NCBI RefSeq assembly: GCF_001458595.1
Contig: NZ_LN890328.1
Span: 1,394,926-1,458,925, forward strand
From: Clostridium neonatale
Lineage (GTDB): Bacteria; Bacillota; Clostridia; Clostridiales; Clostridiaceae
Direction: 5' to 3'
Length of the DNA stretch: 64,000 nt
Shown: piece by piece, positions 16,717-25,293 of the stretch
Layout: each line of letters opens with the position of its first letter
How positions within the stretch are numbered: the first letter of the stretch is position 1
Position numbers and translations under genes: made by a program
The notes under the pieces: generated by a model
What the model saw: the letters and a program-made list of their open reading frames with translations, nothing else
What the model was told of the DNA's origin: nothing
The model's database searches: none

Positions 16717-17745
16717 CTACTTCACATCAAGCAAATCCATAAAAAACATATATAAGGGAATAGCCAGTATCAGTCCCCATACTCCCATAAGTTTTTCTCC
16801 CATCAATAGCAAAAAAAATGTCATAAATATTGGTAAATGAGATTTGTCAGACATTAATTTTGGACTTATAACATAGCTTTCACATGCATGTATGATAATA
16901 ATAAGAATTATCACTTCAATAATCTTTTTAATTCCACCAATCTGCAATGCTATAAGGCATAATGGAAACAATGATATTATTGTTCCAAAGACAGGTATTA
17001 AAGATAAAAATAATATCATAATACCAAGAGACATAATTTCAGGAAAACCTAAAAAATATAAACCTATCATTGATATAATTGAATTTATCAAAGCAACAGT
17101 TATCTGTACCTGCATGACTTTCCCAAAAGAATTCATAAATTTTTTAAATAAGTTTTTATATATTGTGTATAAAAAGGATACCTTGCTGCTATTGAACTTT
17201 CTACAATACTTTACCATAGCGTCCTTACTTAATAAAAACAATAAGCTTAAAATTAAAGAAGAAAATACTGTTATTGTTTCATCTTTAAATGTTAATATAG
17301 TTTTTAATATGTTATCTGTATTATCTTTAAAATAGTTAATAAAATATTCTGTATTTGACATCTTTAAAATATAATTGTTCATAAAATCATTATTAATCTT
17401 CATATTGTCAAGCAGTTTAAATAATTCACCATTTAATCCAAGCAATTCTTCAATTAATTTGGGAATATATATAGATCCTGCAGCAATAAATAACACAAGT
17501 ATACCTGCAAGTACAATATATGTTATTATTTTTTTACTTATATTAAGCATTATTATTTTATTAACAAAATAATCTATAATTTTTTCTATCTGACACAAAA
17601 TATATGAAATGATAAATGTTAATAACAACAACTCTCTAAATGGCATTAAGCATAACGCCCCTGCTATTAATATAGCCACTGCAAATATCTTTTTTGCTGC
17701 ATCTGTTTTTAATAATTTCTGTATTTCCAATACATTTTCCCCCAC
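16717..17745 (-). CDS. AI-2E family membrane transporter
   Basis: This 342-residue membrane protein is of the AI-2 exporter/PerM (YtvI, TqsA) family. It has an N-terminal TM pair (about 17-50), a TM at 65-90, a long loop region (90-150), and further TM helices at about 155-175, 210-235, 238-275 and 300-335. The family-typical segments LGFPEIMSLGIMILFLSLIPVFGTIISLFPLCLIAL and a C-terminal VWGLILAIPLYMF are present. Proposed roles of relatives include autoinducer-2 export and sodium-proton antiport, so the substrate cannot be named. It is a single gene with no neighbour hint. Confidence 0.85.
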   Translation of the reverse strand: MGENVLEIQKLLKTDAAKKIFAVAILIAGALCLMPFRELLLLTFIISYILCQIEKIIDYFVNKIIMLNISKKIITYIVLAGILVLFIAAGSIYIPKLIEELLGLNGELFKLLDNMKINNDFMNNYILKMSNTEYFINYFKDNTDNILKTILTFKDETITVFSSLILSLLFLLSKDAMVKYCRKFNSSKVSFLYTIYKNLFKKFMNSFGKVMQVQITVALINSIISMIGLYFLGFPEIMSLGIMILFLSLIPVFGTIISLFPLCLIALQIGGIKKIIEVIILIIIIHACESYVISPKLMSDKSHLPIFMTFFLLLMGEKLMGVWGLILAIPLYMFFMDLLDVK

Positions 17746-17832
17746 ACCTTATTCATCTTAATCTCTATCATAATATTAAATTATTTCATCACTCTAAACT
17801 TTATGTGATCTTTCATTTCTTATAAAGCTACT

Positions 17833-18258
17833 ATGACAATTACTACGGCATTAATTCCCTTTTACTTATTCTATCATATTTTTGTTATTTTTTTAAATTA
17901 TTATATATTTATATATTCTTTTTCCATTTTCAATTGTTCTATAAAGCTTTGGCATTTAATAAACTTAGCACTTCCAATGTTACTCTTACTTTTATCACAA
18001 TGTATAATGATGTACATTTATGGTATCTTTGTATCATATCGATTAATGGGTAAGAATTATGATTCAGCCGTAATGGTAGCAGGTTTAACTGGGTTTGCAA
18101 TGGGTTCTACATCAAATGCAATGGCCAATATGAATTCAGTTACTGAAAAATATGTATATTCAAGGACTGCATTCTTCATTGTACCAATAGTAGGATCATT
18201 ATTTATAGACTTTATAAACATTGGAATTATCTATGGATTTATTAGTTTTCTTTCTTAG
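17833..18258 (+). pseudogene. gltS: C-terminal fragment of a sodium/glutamate symporter
   Basis: From about 17938 the frame (IKLWHLINLALPML, then VSYRLMGKNYDSAVMVAGLTGFAMGSTSNAMANM and PIVGSLFIDFINIGIIY) matches the last quarter of GltS, a Na+/glutamate symporter of about 400 residues. The upstream 35 residues of the frame look like non-homologous AT-rich translation. No promoter or ribosome site is seen before it, so the first three quarters of the gene have been lost. Confidence 0.75.
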
Positions 18259-18398
18259 AGATATACATAAAATGTGGACACCTGTTCTTTCATAGTTGTA
18301 TTTTCTAATACAAAAAAATTTTTCTAATATAATCTAAAAATCGTTTGACTGCAAGTGATGTTATCTTTTTATTTATCTAGTATTTCTATTTTTTGTTT

Positions 18399-19925
18399 TT
18401 ATCTTTTAACTAAAGGAAATGCAATAACATCCTTTATTGTATTTGATCCAGTCAGAAACATTATCATTCTATCGATACCAATACCTAAGCCTCCAGTTGG
18501 TGGCATTGCTGTATCAATAGCTATAGCAAACTCTTCATCCATTGGACTTGCTGTTTCTAGGCCTCCTCTTAGTTTTTCAGCTTGGTCATGTAATAATATA
18601 CGTTGTCTTAATGGATCATTTAATTCTGAATAAGCATTTCCAAGCTCTACCCCATAAGCATATGGCTCAAATCTTTCAATTAAATCTGGATTTTCCCTAT
18701 GAACTTTACAAAGTGGTGATGATTCTTTTGGAAAGTCTATAACAAAAGTAGGTTGTATTAATTTCTTCTCGCTATATGCTTCAAAAAGATTTACTATTAA
18801 TTCTCCTTTAGAAACTTCATTTATATTTAAACCTTCATTTTGTTCCTCAATCAAAAGAGAATTCTCTTTAATTTTATTGATAATTTCTTCTTTAGTTAAA
18901 TTCTCTACATCAATACCTGTATCTTGTTTTACAAGATTACACATAGTTTCTCTTTTCCATGGGGCTTTAAAATCAATTTCTTCTTCACCATATTTTATTT
19001 TGGTAGAGCCGTTAATGGACATAAATACATATTCATATATTCCTTCCATAATTCTCATCATATCCTCATAATCCGCATAAGACATATAACATTCCATTAG
19101 AGTAAATTCTGGATAATGTGTTCTATCAATTCCTTCATTTCTAAAAGATCTTGCAAATGTATAAACTCTTTCTATTCCTCCAACAATAAGTCTTTTTAAA
19201 TATAATTCTGGAGAAACATTCATATATACTTCACAGTCTAAATCATTAACAAAAGTTTTAAATGGTTTTGCTTCTCCTCCACCATATTTAGTATCAAGTA
19301 CAGGAGTATCACATTCAATAAAATTCATATTATTTAAATATTCTCTAATTGCAGTAACTGCTTTAGAACGTTTTATAAATCTTTCCTTAACTTCTGAATT
19401 CATTATCATATCTAAAGATCTATGTCTTTGTTTTAAATCTGAATCCTGAATTCCATGATATTTTTCGGGAAGGGTTCTTATTGATTTAGATAACAATTCA
19501 AATTTGTTTGCTCTAATAGTTATTTCTCCAGTCTTAGTCTTAAATACATTTCCTTCTATCCCAACAATATCCCCAACATCAATTAATTTTAAAATATTAT
19601 AATTTTCATTTCCAATTAATTTTTTACTAAAAAATATTTGTATATTTCCTCTTTCATCTACTATATTAGCAAAAGTTGCATTTCCCATTCTTCTAAGAAA
19701 CATTATTCTTCCTGCTAAAGAAAATATCTCACCCTCATCAATAGTATCAAAATTATCACATATGTCTTTTGTATAAGTTTTTTTGCTATAATCGTAATTA
19801 TAAGGATATGGATTTATTCCTAATTCATTAAGCTTATTTAGCTTTTTTATTCTTTCTGTTATAAATTCATTTGCATCTGTCATTATATTTTCTAATTCAT
19901 CTAAATTTTCATATTGCTCATACAT
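18399..19925 (-). CDS. lysS: Lysyl-tRNA synthetase, class II
   Basis: This 508-residue enzyme charges tRNA-Lys. It has an OB-fold anticodon domain (about 50-145), then a class II catalytic core with motif 2 (FARSFRNEGIDRTHYPEFTLMECY) and motif 3 (GLGIGIDRMIMFLTG), and the lysine pocket near ELGNAYSELNDP. Motif 2 has the RTHYPEF wording rather than the more common bacterial TRHNPEF, so it is a divergent copy. The frame opens earlier at a GTG (19937), but that codon lies inside the AAGGTGG ribosome site, so the ATG at 19925 is preferred. A T-box leader directly precedes it. Confidence 0.93.
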   Translation of the reverse strand: MYEQYENLDELENIMTDANEFITERIKKLNKLNELGINPYPYNYDYSKKTYTKDICDNFDTIDEGEIFSLAGRIMFLRRMGNATFANIVDERGNIQIFFSKKLIGNENYNILKLIDVGDIVGIEGNVFKTKTGEITIRANKFELLSKSIRTLPEKYHGIQDSDLKQRHRSLDMIMNSEVKERFIKRSKAVTAIREYLNNMNFIECDTPVLDTKYGGGEAKPFKTFVNDLDCEVYMNVSPELYLKRLIVGGIERVYTFARSFRNEGIDRTHYPEFTLMECYMSYADYEDMMRIMEGIYEYVFMSINGSTKIKYGEEEIDFKAPWKRETMCNLVKQDTGIDVENLTKEEIINKIKENSLLIEEQNEGLNINEVSKGELIVNLFEAYSEKKLIQPTFVIDFPKESSPLCKVHRENPDLIERFEPYAYGVELGNAYSELNDPLRQRILLHDQAEKLRGGLETASPMDEEFAIAIDTAMPPTGGLGIGIDRMIMFLTGSNTIKDVIAFPLVKR

Positions 19926-19971
19926 TTTTGTTACCACCTTTACTTATTTTATTGATTAATTTGATTCAAAT

Positions 19972-20253
19972 AAAAAAACTTTCACCTCCAAGATTTCTAA
20001 TCTTGAGGACGAAAGTTATAAATTCGTGGTACCACCTCAGTTTATGCATGCGTTGCCGTATACACCTCTTCAAGTACATCAAAAAACGAGATACTCTATA
20101 CCTATAACGGGGTATTCCGTCACATCCTACCTCTACAAAGTAGACTCAGTGTGCAGCTCCAAGACCTTCTTCAATAAAAATCCATTGCTCCATTTCACCA
20201 TGCAGAGCTCTCTGAAAATGAACTATTTTACCTACTCTTCTTTTCATTGCTTT
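19972..20253 (-). ncRNA. T-box leader upstream of lysS
   Basis: The minus strand carries a stem I with the AGAGAGC / GGTG distal elements, the T-box sequence GGTGGTACCACG (complement of 20025-20036), and a terminator AACTTTCGTCCTCAAGATT / AATCTTGGAGGTGAAAGTT followed by T7 (19972-20018). Uncharged tRNA would pair with the T-box and block the terminator. A promoter TTTACA-N17-TAAAAT lies at 20260-20288. At the usual specifier position (before GAG, complement of about 20147-20157) the RNA reads GAGCUGCACACUGAG. I cannot find a Lys codon there, so the amino acid sensed is unresolved. Confidence 0.9.
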
Positions 20254-20472
20254 TAATATATTTTATAATATAAGTTTGTTTTTGTAAATATAATACCTAA
20301 AAATTCTATTCTTAGTATTTATCTTCAATTAAATATTAGTATAATCACTTTCTATTCTCATATCCAATTTCAATAAATTTATAATTTACTTATGATACAA
20401 TTCTTATTAATTTTATTATTTTATCAGCTTTAGTTAGATTTCCATTCATTATAATAGTTAATGGAAATTTAA

Positions 20473-21924
20473 TTATTTAGAATGTTTGCATACATGTTTT
20501 ACAACAAGTTCATATAATGTTTTAACAGGTGCTCCTGTTCCTCCCTTAGGTGTACAATCATTTCCATTATCTGTCCAAGAAGTTCCAGCAATATCTAGAT
20601 GTAACCATGGCTTATCTTGTACAAACTCTTCTATAAACATACCAGCTGTAATTGTTCCAGCATTACGTCCACCAGTATTTTTTAGTTCTGCAAAGTCACC
20701 CTTATATAATTTTTTAAAGCACTTATCATTTGGAAGTCTCCAGAATTTTTCTCCGCTTCTCTTTCCTGCTACTAATAATTCATCATAAAAATCATCATTA
20801 TTACTTATTACACCTGTTATTTCAGTACCAAGGGCTACTAATACTGCTCCTGTAAGTGTTGCTACATCTACTATTTTTTCTACATTTTCTTTTTCAATAA
20901 TATAAGTAATAGCATCAACTAATGTTAATCTACCCTCTGCATCTGTATTTAGTACTTCTATATTCTTACCTGCCATAGACCCAATAATATCTCCTGGTTT
21001 ATAGCTTCCACCTGAAATAGCATTTTCACAAGCTGCTACTACCGCTATTACATTCTTTTGTACTTTATTCTTTGCTAATGCTTGCATTGTGCCAATAACA
21101 GCTGCTGCTCCACCCATGTCACTTTTCATAGTGTCCATAGATGTTGATGGTTTAAGAGAATATCCACCTGTATCAAAAGTAAGACCCTTACCTACAAGCC
21201 CAATTTTTTCATTATTCTTAGGATTACCCATATATCTCATAACTATTAATTTTGGCTCATGAATAGATCCTTTTGCAACCTCTAAAAATGCCTTCATTCC
21301 TAATTTTTCTATTTCATTTTTATCTAATATTTCTACTTCAAATCCACTTTCTTTTCCAACTAAGGCTGCACGTTCTGCTAAAGTTTCTGGATATAATATG
21401 TTGGCAGGTTCATTTACAAGATCACGAGCTAAAATTACACCATCAATAACATTGCTAGCTTCTGCTATTTTTTCTACCATCTTTCCTGCCTTTTCCTTTG
21501 GTGCACCTAATATAGTTACATATGGATTATAGCTTTCTTTCCCTTTATTATACTTGCTAAACTTGTAGCCTGATAATTTCACACCTTCAACTATAGCTTT
21601 TGTAGTAGCACCTGTACATAACTCTTTAACTTTTATAAAGTAAATACCAAGGTTATCTACATTTAACTTTTCAGCTTGTTTCATAGCTTTAGCAATTGCA
21701 TTTACAAAGTCATTTCTTTCTAGCTCTTCATATTTGCCTAATCCCACAAAAATCTCATAATTTAAATCATTAGTCGTTCTATAAAATATTTGTTCACTTT
21801 TTCCTTCAAATACTTTTTTTGACTTCAATCTTTCTAAAATCTTACTATCTGTTTGTTGATCTTCATATACAAAAGTAATAGTACATTGTAAACTATCAAC
21901 ATTTAAATCTTTTACTTCTATCAT
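20473..21924 (-). CDS. pepA: Leucyl aminopeptidase, M17
   Basis: This 483-residue cytosolic aminopeptidase removes N-terminal residues from peptides and needs two metal ions. The signature NTDAEGRLTLVDA is present near residue 325, with the upstream metal and catalytic Lys region VGKGLTFDTGGYSLKP and the Asp in MKSDMGGAAAVIG. An N-terminal macro-like domain (about 1-150) and a C-terminal catalytic domain (about 155-480) match the family's usual length. It ends in a short His/Lys tail. It is monocistronic with a GGAG site. Some family members also bind DNA; nothing here supports or excludes that. Confidence 0.94.
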   Translation of the reverse strand: MIEVKDLNVDSLQCTITFVYEDQQTDSKILERLKSKKVFEGKSEQIFYRTTNDLNYEIFVGLGKYEELERNDFVNAIAKAMKQAEKLNVDNLGIYFIKVKELCTGATTKAIVEGVKLSGYKFSKYNKGKESYNPYVTILGAPKEKAGKMVEKIAEASNVIDGVILARDLVNEPANILYPETLAERAALVGKESGFEVEILDKNEIEKLGMKAFLEVAKGSIHEPKLIVMRYMGNPKNNEKIGLVGKGLTFDTGGYSLKPSTSMDTMKSDMGGAAAVIGTMQALAKNKVQKNVIAVVAACENAISGGSYKPGDIIGSMAGKNIEVLNTDAEGRLTLVDAITYIIEKENVEKIVDVATLTGAVLVALGTEITGVISNNDDFYDELLVAGKRSGEKFWRLPNDKCFKKLYKGDFAELKNTGGRNAGTITAGMFIEEFVQDKPWLHLDIAGTSWTDNGNDCTPKGGTGAPVKTLYELVVKHVCKHSK

Positions 21925-22135
21925 CTTATGTTTCTCCTTTATTAATTAATAATCATTATTATTAATTATTATAACATACTTTTAAAAATTTATTAAATGA
22001 TTCGTACATATATTTTCTTTCATTTGTTTGAATTATTTTGATCTACATCTGCTAAAAAATCTCTTTAATATTATTTATACTTTTCTTTTTTATTACTTAA
22101 ATAAAAAATTAATTAAATCATATATAGCTTTTATT

Positions 22136-22693
22136 TCATGAACTAAATATTTTTTTATTATCTAACTCCCATACAGTAATATCTTCATAAGGATTAGTCT
22201 TAGATAAAGCAATTCTTGTTACCATGCCGCTAAAAATAGTAAAGTTCTTTTCTAACTCTTGGAATGCTGCCATCAGTTCTTCCCTAGTCAGCTTTTTTGC
22301 AATAGTTGTATGGGGCATCCACTGAAATGGCATATAATATTTACTAATACATATATTTTCTACTAAAGATATACTTTCATATATACTAACTGATAAATTA
22401 TGCAGATATTCATTTAAAATTGGTGCTAAAAATATAACAGATGACTTAAATAGTCCTATTGATCCCCAGTTTATTATTCCTATTTCAATATCTTTAATCC
22501 TTTTATCTAATATTTCTATGATTTTGTTTTCTTCAGCAGCTTGAAATGATGCAATAGTTATATGTGGTGGAACCTTTCTGTCAATCATAAAATTATTACC
22601 ACTTTTAATTGCTACTTTATTTATAAATCCTTGTATTTTTCTTGATGCTTTATCATCAAAATATAGAGATACTAAATACATATTTTCCTCCAC
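22136..22693 (-). CDS. 2H phosphoesterase / 2'-5' RNA ligase-like protein
   Basis: This 185-residue protein has the two HxT motifs of the 2H superfamily: HITIASF at about 43-49 and HTTIAKKL at about 127-134. These histidines and threonines form the active site that opens cyclic or 2'-5' phosphodiester bonds in RNA or nucleotides. The natural substrate in bacteria is rarely known. The ATG follows a GGAGG site. It is not obviously linked to neighbouring genes. Confidence 0.85.
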   Translation of the reverse strand: MEENMYLVSLYFDDKASRKIQGFINKVAIKSGNNFMIDRKVPPHITIASFQAAEENKIIEILDKRIKDIEIGIINWGSIGLFKSSVIFLAPILNEYLHNLSVSIYESISLVENICISKYYMPFQWMPHTTIAKKLTREELMAAFQELEKNFTIFSGMVTRIALSKTNPYEDITVWELDNKKIFSS

Positions 22694-22754
22694 TCAACGA
22701 AAATTTCTTCTATAAACTTACATTATAGATAAAGGCACTAGATAATAGTCATAT

Positions 22755-22904
22755 CTAATGCCAAACTTTTATTTCAACACTTTTGATTTTGTTAACTTGC
22801 TTTAAATCAGCATGTAAATGGGATATTAAAACTTTTGGATACTTTAGAAATCCAAATATATTTTTTAACACAAAATCAACTTTTGTGTCTAGCAAGCCTC
22901 TCAT
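22755..22904 (-). pseudogene. N-terminal remnant of a PD-(D/E)XK nuclease-family transposase (Rpn type)
   Basis: A 49-codon frame on the minus strand opens MRGLLDTKVDFVLKNIFG, continues through YPKVLISHLHADLK and ends SVEIKVWH. This closely resembles the opening of Rpn / PD-(D/E)XK putative transposases (TKVDFVFKNIFG.., LISFLNA.LK). Such proteins are about 250-300 residues long, so over 80 percent is missing and the nuclease motifs are absent. GAGG and a long A/T spacer precede the ATG. Confidence 0.6.
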
Positions 22905-22969
22905 AAAATTTTACCTCACGTATTTTAATTATTTATATTATAGCCTATATACAAACAATCTTAAATAAG

Positions 22970-23461
22970 TTAATGCATGTTTGGCATACTACTAATAAGT
23001 TCAGGATTTATCATACCAAATATCATTGCAATATGTGAAACAACTAGAAATCCGCCAATAAGAATAAAGTGAATCTTCATCTTTTCATCAATAGTCTTAT
23101 TTCTAAATATTAATCCTAATTCCATTAATGTAATTGGCAGAAGAAATATAACTCCTGCTAAATAAAATGCCACAGCTACCACGTCTATAGCTCCATGCCA
23201 TCCTCCAAATTTAGTTAAGGGTATCACAACTGTTACTAATAAATAAATAAAAATACCACTGAAATATACTCCATCAAATATTCCTACAATCTTATTGAAA
23301 GTTCTTAATGTTCCACTTTTCTTTCTATCAAAGATTATGAAAAACTCTGATATTGTAAGAGCTTCTGCGCAAATTACAGGTATCGCCATAAAAATAAGTA
23401 GATTCCAAGGCTGATTATCTGCTAGTAAAGACATATAATGGGTCATGTTCATATCTATCAC
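22970..23461 (-). CDS. Four- or five-TM membrane protein (DUF6803-like)
   Basis: This 163-residue integral membrane protein has hydrophobic helices at about 20-40, 60-82, 88-115 and 130-155. Motifs such as NLLIFMAIPVICAEALTISEFFIIFDRK and LGLIFRNKTIDEKMKIHFILIGGFLVVSHIAMIFGM are typical of a small clostridial family. I recall it as DUF6803 but cannot verify this here. The C-terminal end NPELISSMPNMH and the N-terminal MTHYM are His/Met rich, which could hint at metal binding, but this is speculation. Either of the first two Met codons could be the start. Confidence 0.65.
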   Translation of the reverse strand: MIDMNMTHYMSLLADNQPWNLLIFMAIPVICAEALTISEFFIIFDRKKSGTLRTFNKIVGIFDGVYFSGIFIYLLVTVVIPLTKFGGWHGAIDVVAVAFYLAGVIFLLPITLMELGLIFRNKTIDEKMKIHFILIGGFLVVSHIAMIFGMINPELISSMPNMH

Positions 23462-23574
23462 ATCTCCTTAAAATATTACTAGTTCATTGTACAAACTTCA
23501 TATGAATATTTTATGAAGAAACACAATTTATGGAAAAGATTCAAATTAGGTCTTTATATTATTTATCTAAACAA

Positions 23575-23612
23575 AATACTCTTGCCTACATTTTATTATA
23601 AGCAAGAGTATT
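23575..23612 (-). terminator. Terminator hairpin downstream of scrB
   Basis: AATACTCTTGC pairs perfectly with GCAAGAGTATT across a 16-base loop, between the scrB stop (23690) and the membrane protein gene. Confidence 0.65.
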
Positions 23613-23689
23613 CTATACTATATATTCTAAGTTAATATGGTATGCTTGGATGAAATCTTAATTATTTCTAGGCGAAATATGTAATCATT

Positions 23690-25174
23690 TTAAGATTTAA
23701 TATCTAGTTTCCATATATTAATATCAATATCAGTTTTTCCTTCAGCAAAAAGACTGATTCCATTACTTTTTTCATCAGTAAATATTCTTGATGTAAATAC
23801 TTCTTCTCCATCATTTACAAAAATTTCAACAGATGATATATCTACAAAAATTCGTAGCTTTAAGCTTTCATTTTTATAGTCGCACTTTCTTTCTCTACCA
23901 TATTCTACTGCAAAATCTTTTCCTGATTTACTTCTATCTAAAACTAATTTATTATCTTTTATATCATAATAAAATACTGTTTCTTCATCTTTTCCTTTTC
24001 TTAATTTTATTCCTACACTTGTACCACTAATATTTCTAAAATCGCATTCTACTTCATACACTTTTCCATTGAATCCTTCAATGCCTACTTCTTCATTATC
24101 TAAAGCATATGATTCACTTCTTTTATTTTTCCTTAATCTTTCAAGCTCTCTTATTGGGTTTTGAATTAACTTATCACCATGTAACGTTAACTCCCTTGGT
24201 ATAGTCAAGCAATGAGCCCATCCATTTTCATCGGTAGGATACTCTATTTCAGGTAATCCCATCCATCCAATTAATATATTTCTTCCATCATCACTTTTTG
24301 TAGTTTGCGGCGCATAAAAGTCAAATCCTCTATCAAGTTCTAAAAACTCTCCATGCTTAAATTCACAGTTATCAAAATTAATTTTATCTCCTACTAGATA
24401 TCCCGATTGGAATATATTTTTATACTTATCCCCTTCTGGCTCTAATCCTTGAGGACAGAATATAAGAACACCTTTATCACCAAATTTTATATAATCTGGA
24501 CATTCCCACATGAATCCATTACCAAAAAAGCTGCTTTTTATCTCACTTTTAAAGTTCCAATTTAATAAATCATCTGATTCATATACTACAACAGTACCAA
24601 GATTATTTTCTTTTCTTTCAGCACCTATTAAACAGTAATATTTATCATTTTCCTTAAATACTTTAGGGTCTCTGAAATTGTCAGTATATGACTCTGGAAG
24701 TTCTTCTATAAAAGGTTTCTCATTTTTTATTATTTTATTATCACTATCCATAACAGCCAAGCATTGGTAAGGGTGTCTAACCCATTCATCATTTCTTGTA
24801 TTTCCTGTATAAAATAAGTGTAACTTATCATCTTTAACTATTCCACTTCCAGAAAAAGCACCATGACTTTCAAAATATTCTGTAGGAATTATTCCTACAC
24901 CACAATCATTCCAATGAACTAAATCCTTTGATGATACATGATACCAATGCTTAATTCCATGAACAGGGCCTAGTGGAAACCATTGATAAAACAAATGATA
25001 TTCTCCATTATAATAAGAGAATCCATTTGGATCATTTAATAACCCTGTTACAGGCTGAATATGGAACTCCTGTCTATATGGACAATTGTCAACCTTATTT
25101 TTTAACTCTTTCATTTCTTCATCTGTAGCTTCTAATATTGTTCTATATCTTTCTTTTCTTGACCATTCTTTCAT
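23690..25174 (-). CDS. scrB: Sucrose-6-phosphate hydrolase, GH32
   Basis: This 494-residue cytoplasmic enzyme cleaves sucrose-6-phosphate to glucose-6-phosphate and fructose. The GH32 nucleophile motif is in LLNDPNGFSYYNGEYHLFYQ near residue 46. The transition-state stabiliser is in FRDPKVF, and the acid/base Glu is in WECPDYIKFG. A five-bladed propeller (about 30-340) is followed by a C-terminal beta-sandwich (about 350-494). It lies 119 bases downstream of scrA, with a hairpin in between that may set relative expression. Confidence 0.95.
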   Translation of the reverse strand: MKEWSRKERYRTILEATDEEMKELKNKVDNCPYRQEFHIQPVTGLLNDPNGFSYYNGEYHLFYQWFPLGPVHGIKHWYHVSSKDLVHWNDCGVGIIPTEYFESHGAFSGSGIVKDDKLHLFYTGNTRNDEWVRHPYQCLAVMDSDNKIIKNEKPFIEELPESYTDNFRDPKVFKENDKYYCLIGAERKENNLGTVVVYESDDLLNWNFKSEIKSSFFGNGFMWECPDYIKFGDKGVLIFCPQGLEPEGDKYKNIFQSGYLVGDKINFDNCEFKHGEFLELDRGFDFYAPQTTKSDDGRNILIGWMGLPEIEYPTDENGWAHCLTIPRELTLHGDKLIQNPIRELERLRKNKRSESYALDNEEVGIEGFNGKVYEVECDFRNISGTSVGIKLRKGKDEETVFYYDIKDNKLVLDRSKSGKDFAVEYGRERKCDYKNESLKLRIFVDISSVEIFVNDGEEVFTSRIFTDEKSNGISLFAEGKTDIDINIWKLDIKS

Positions 25175-25246
25175 TCAAATCTATCTCCTTATATTAAAAT
25201 AATCACTTATAAACTAAAAAATATTTATATATTAATAGCGTAAAAT

Positions 25247-25280
25247 AGAAGGTATTAGAATAATCTAATCCTTCTACTTT
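25247..25280 (-). terminator. Hairpin between scrA and scrB
   Basis: AGAAGGTATTAG pairs with CTAATCCTTCT around a 6-base loop, flanked by T- or A-rich runs on both sides, in the scrA-scrB gap. It is either a partial terminator or an RNA-stabilising hairpin. Confidence 0.65.
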
Positions 25281-25293
25281 TTTATTTATTATC

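Noticed and set aside
16892..17335. Antisense frame of 147 residues inside the AI-2E transporter gene
   Set aside because: Complement of a well-supported membrane protein with no start signal.
19926..19937. Upstream GTG start for lysS
   Set aside because: The GTG lies inside the AAGGTGG ribosome site of the ATG at 19925.
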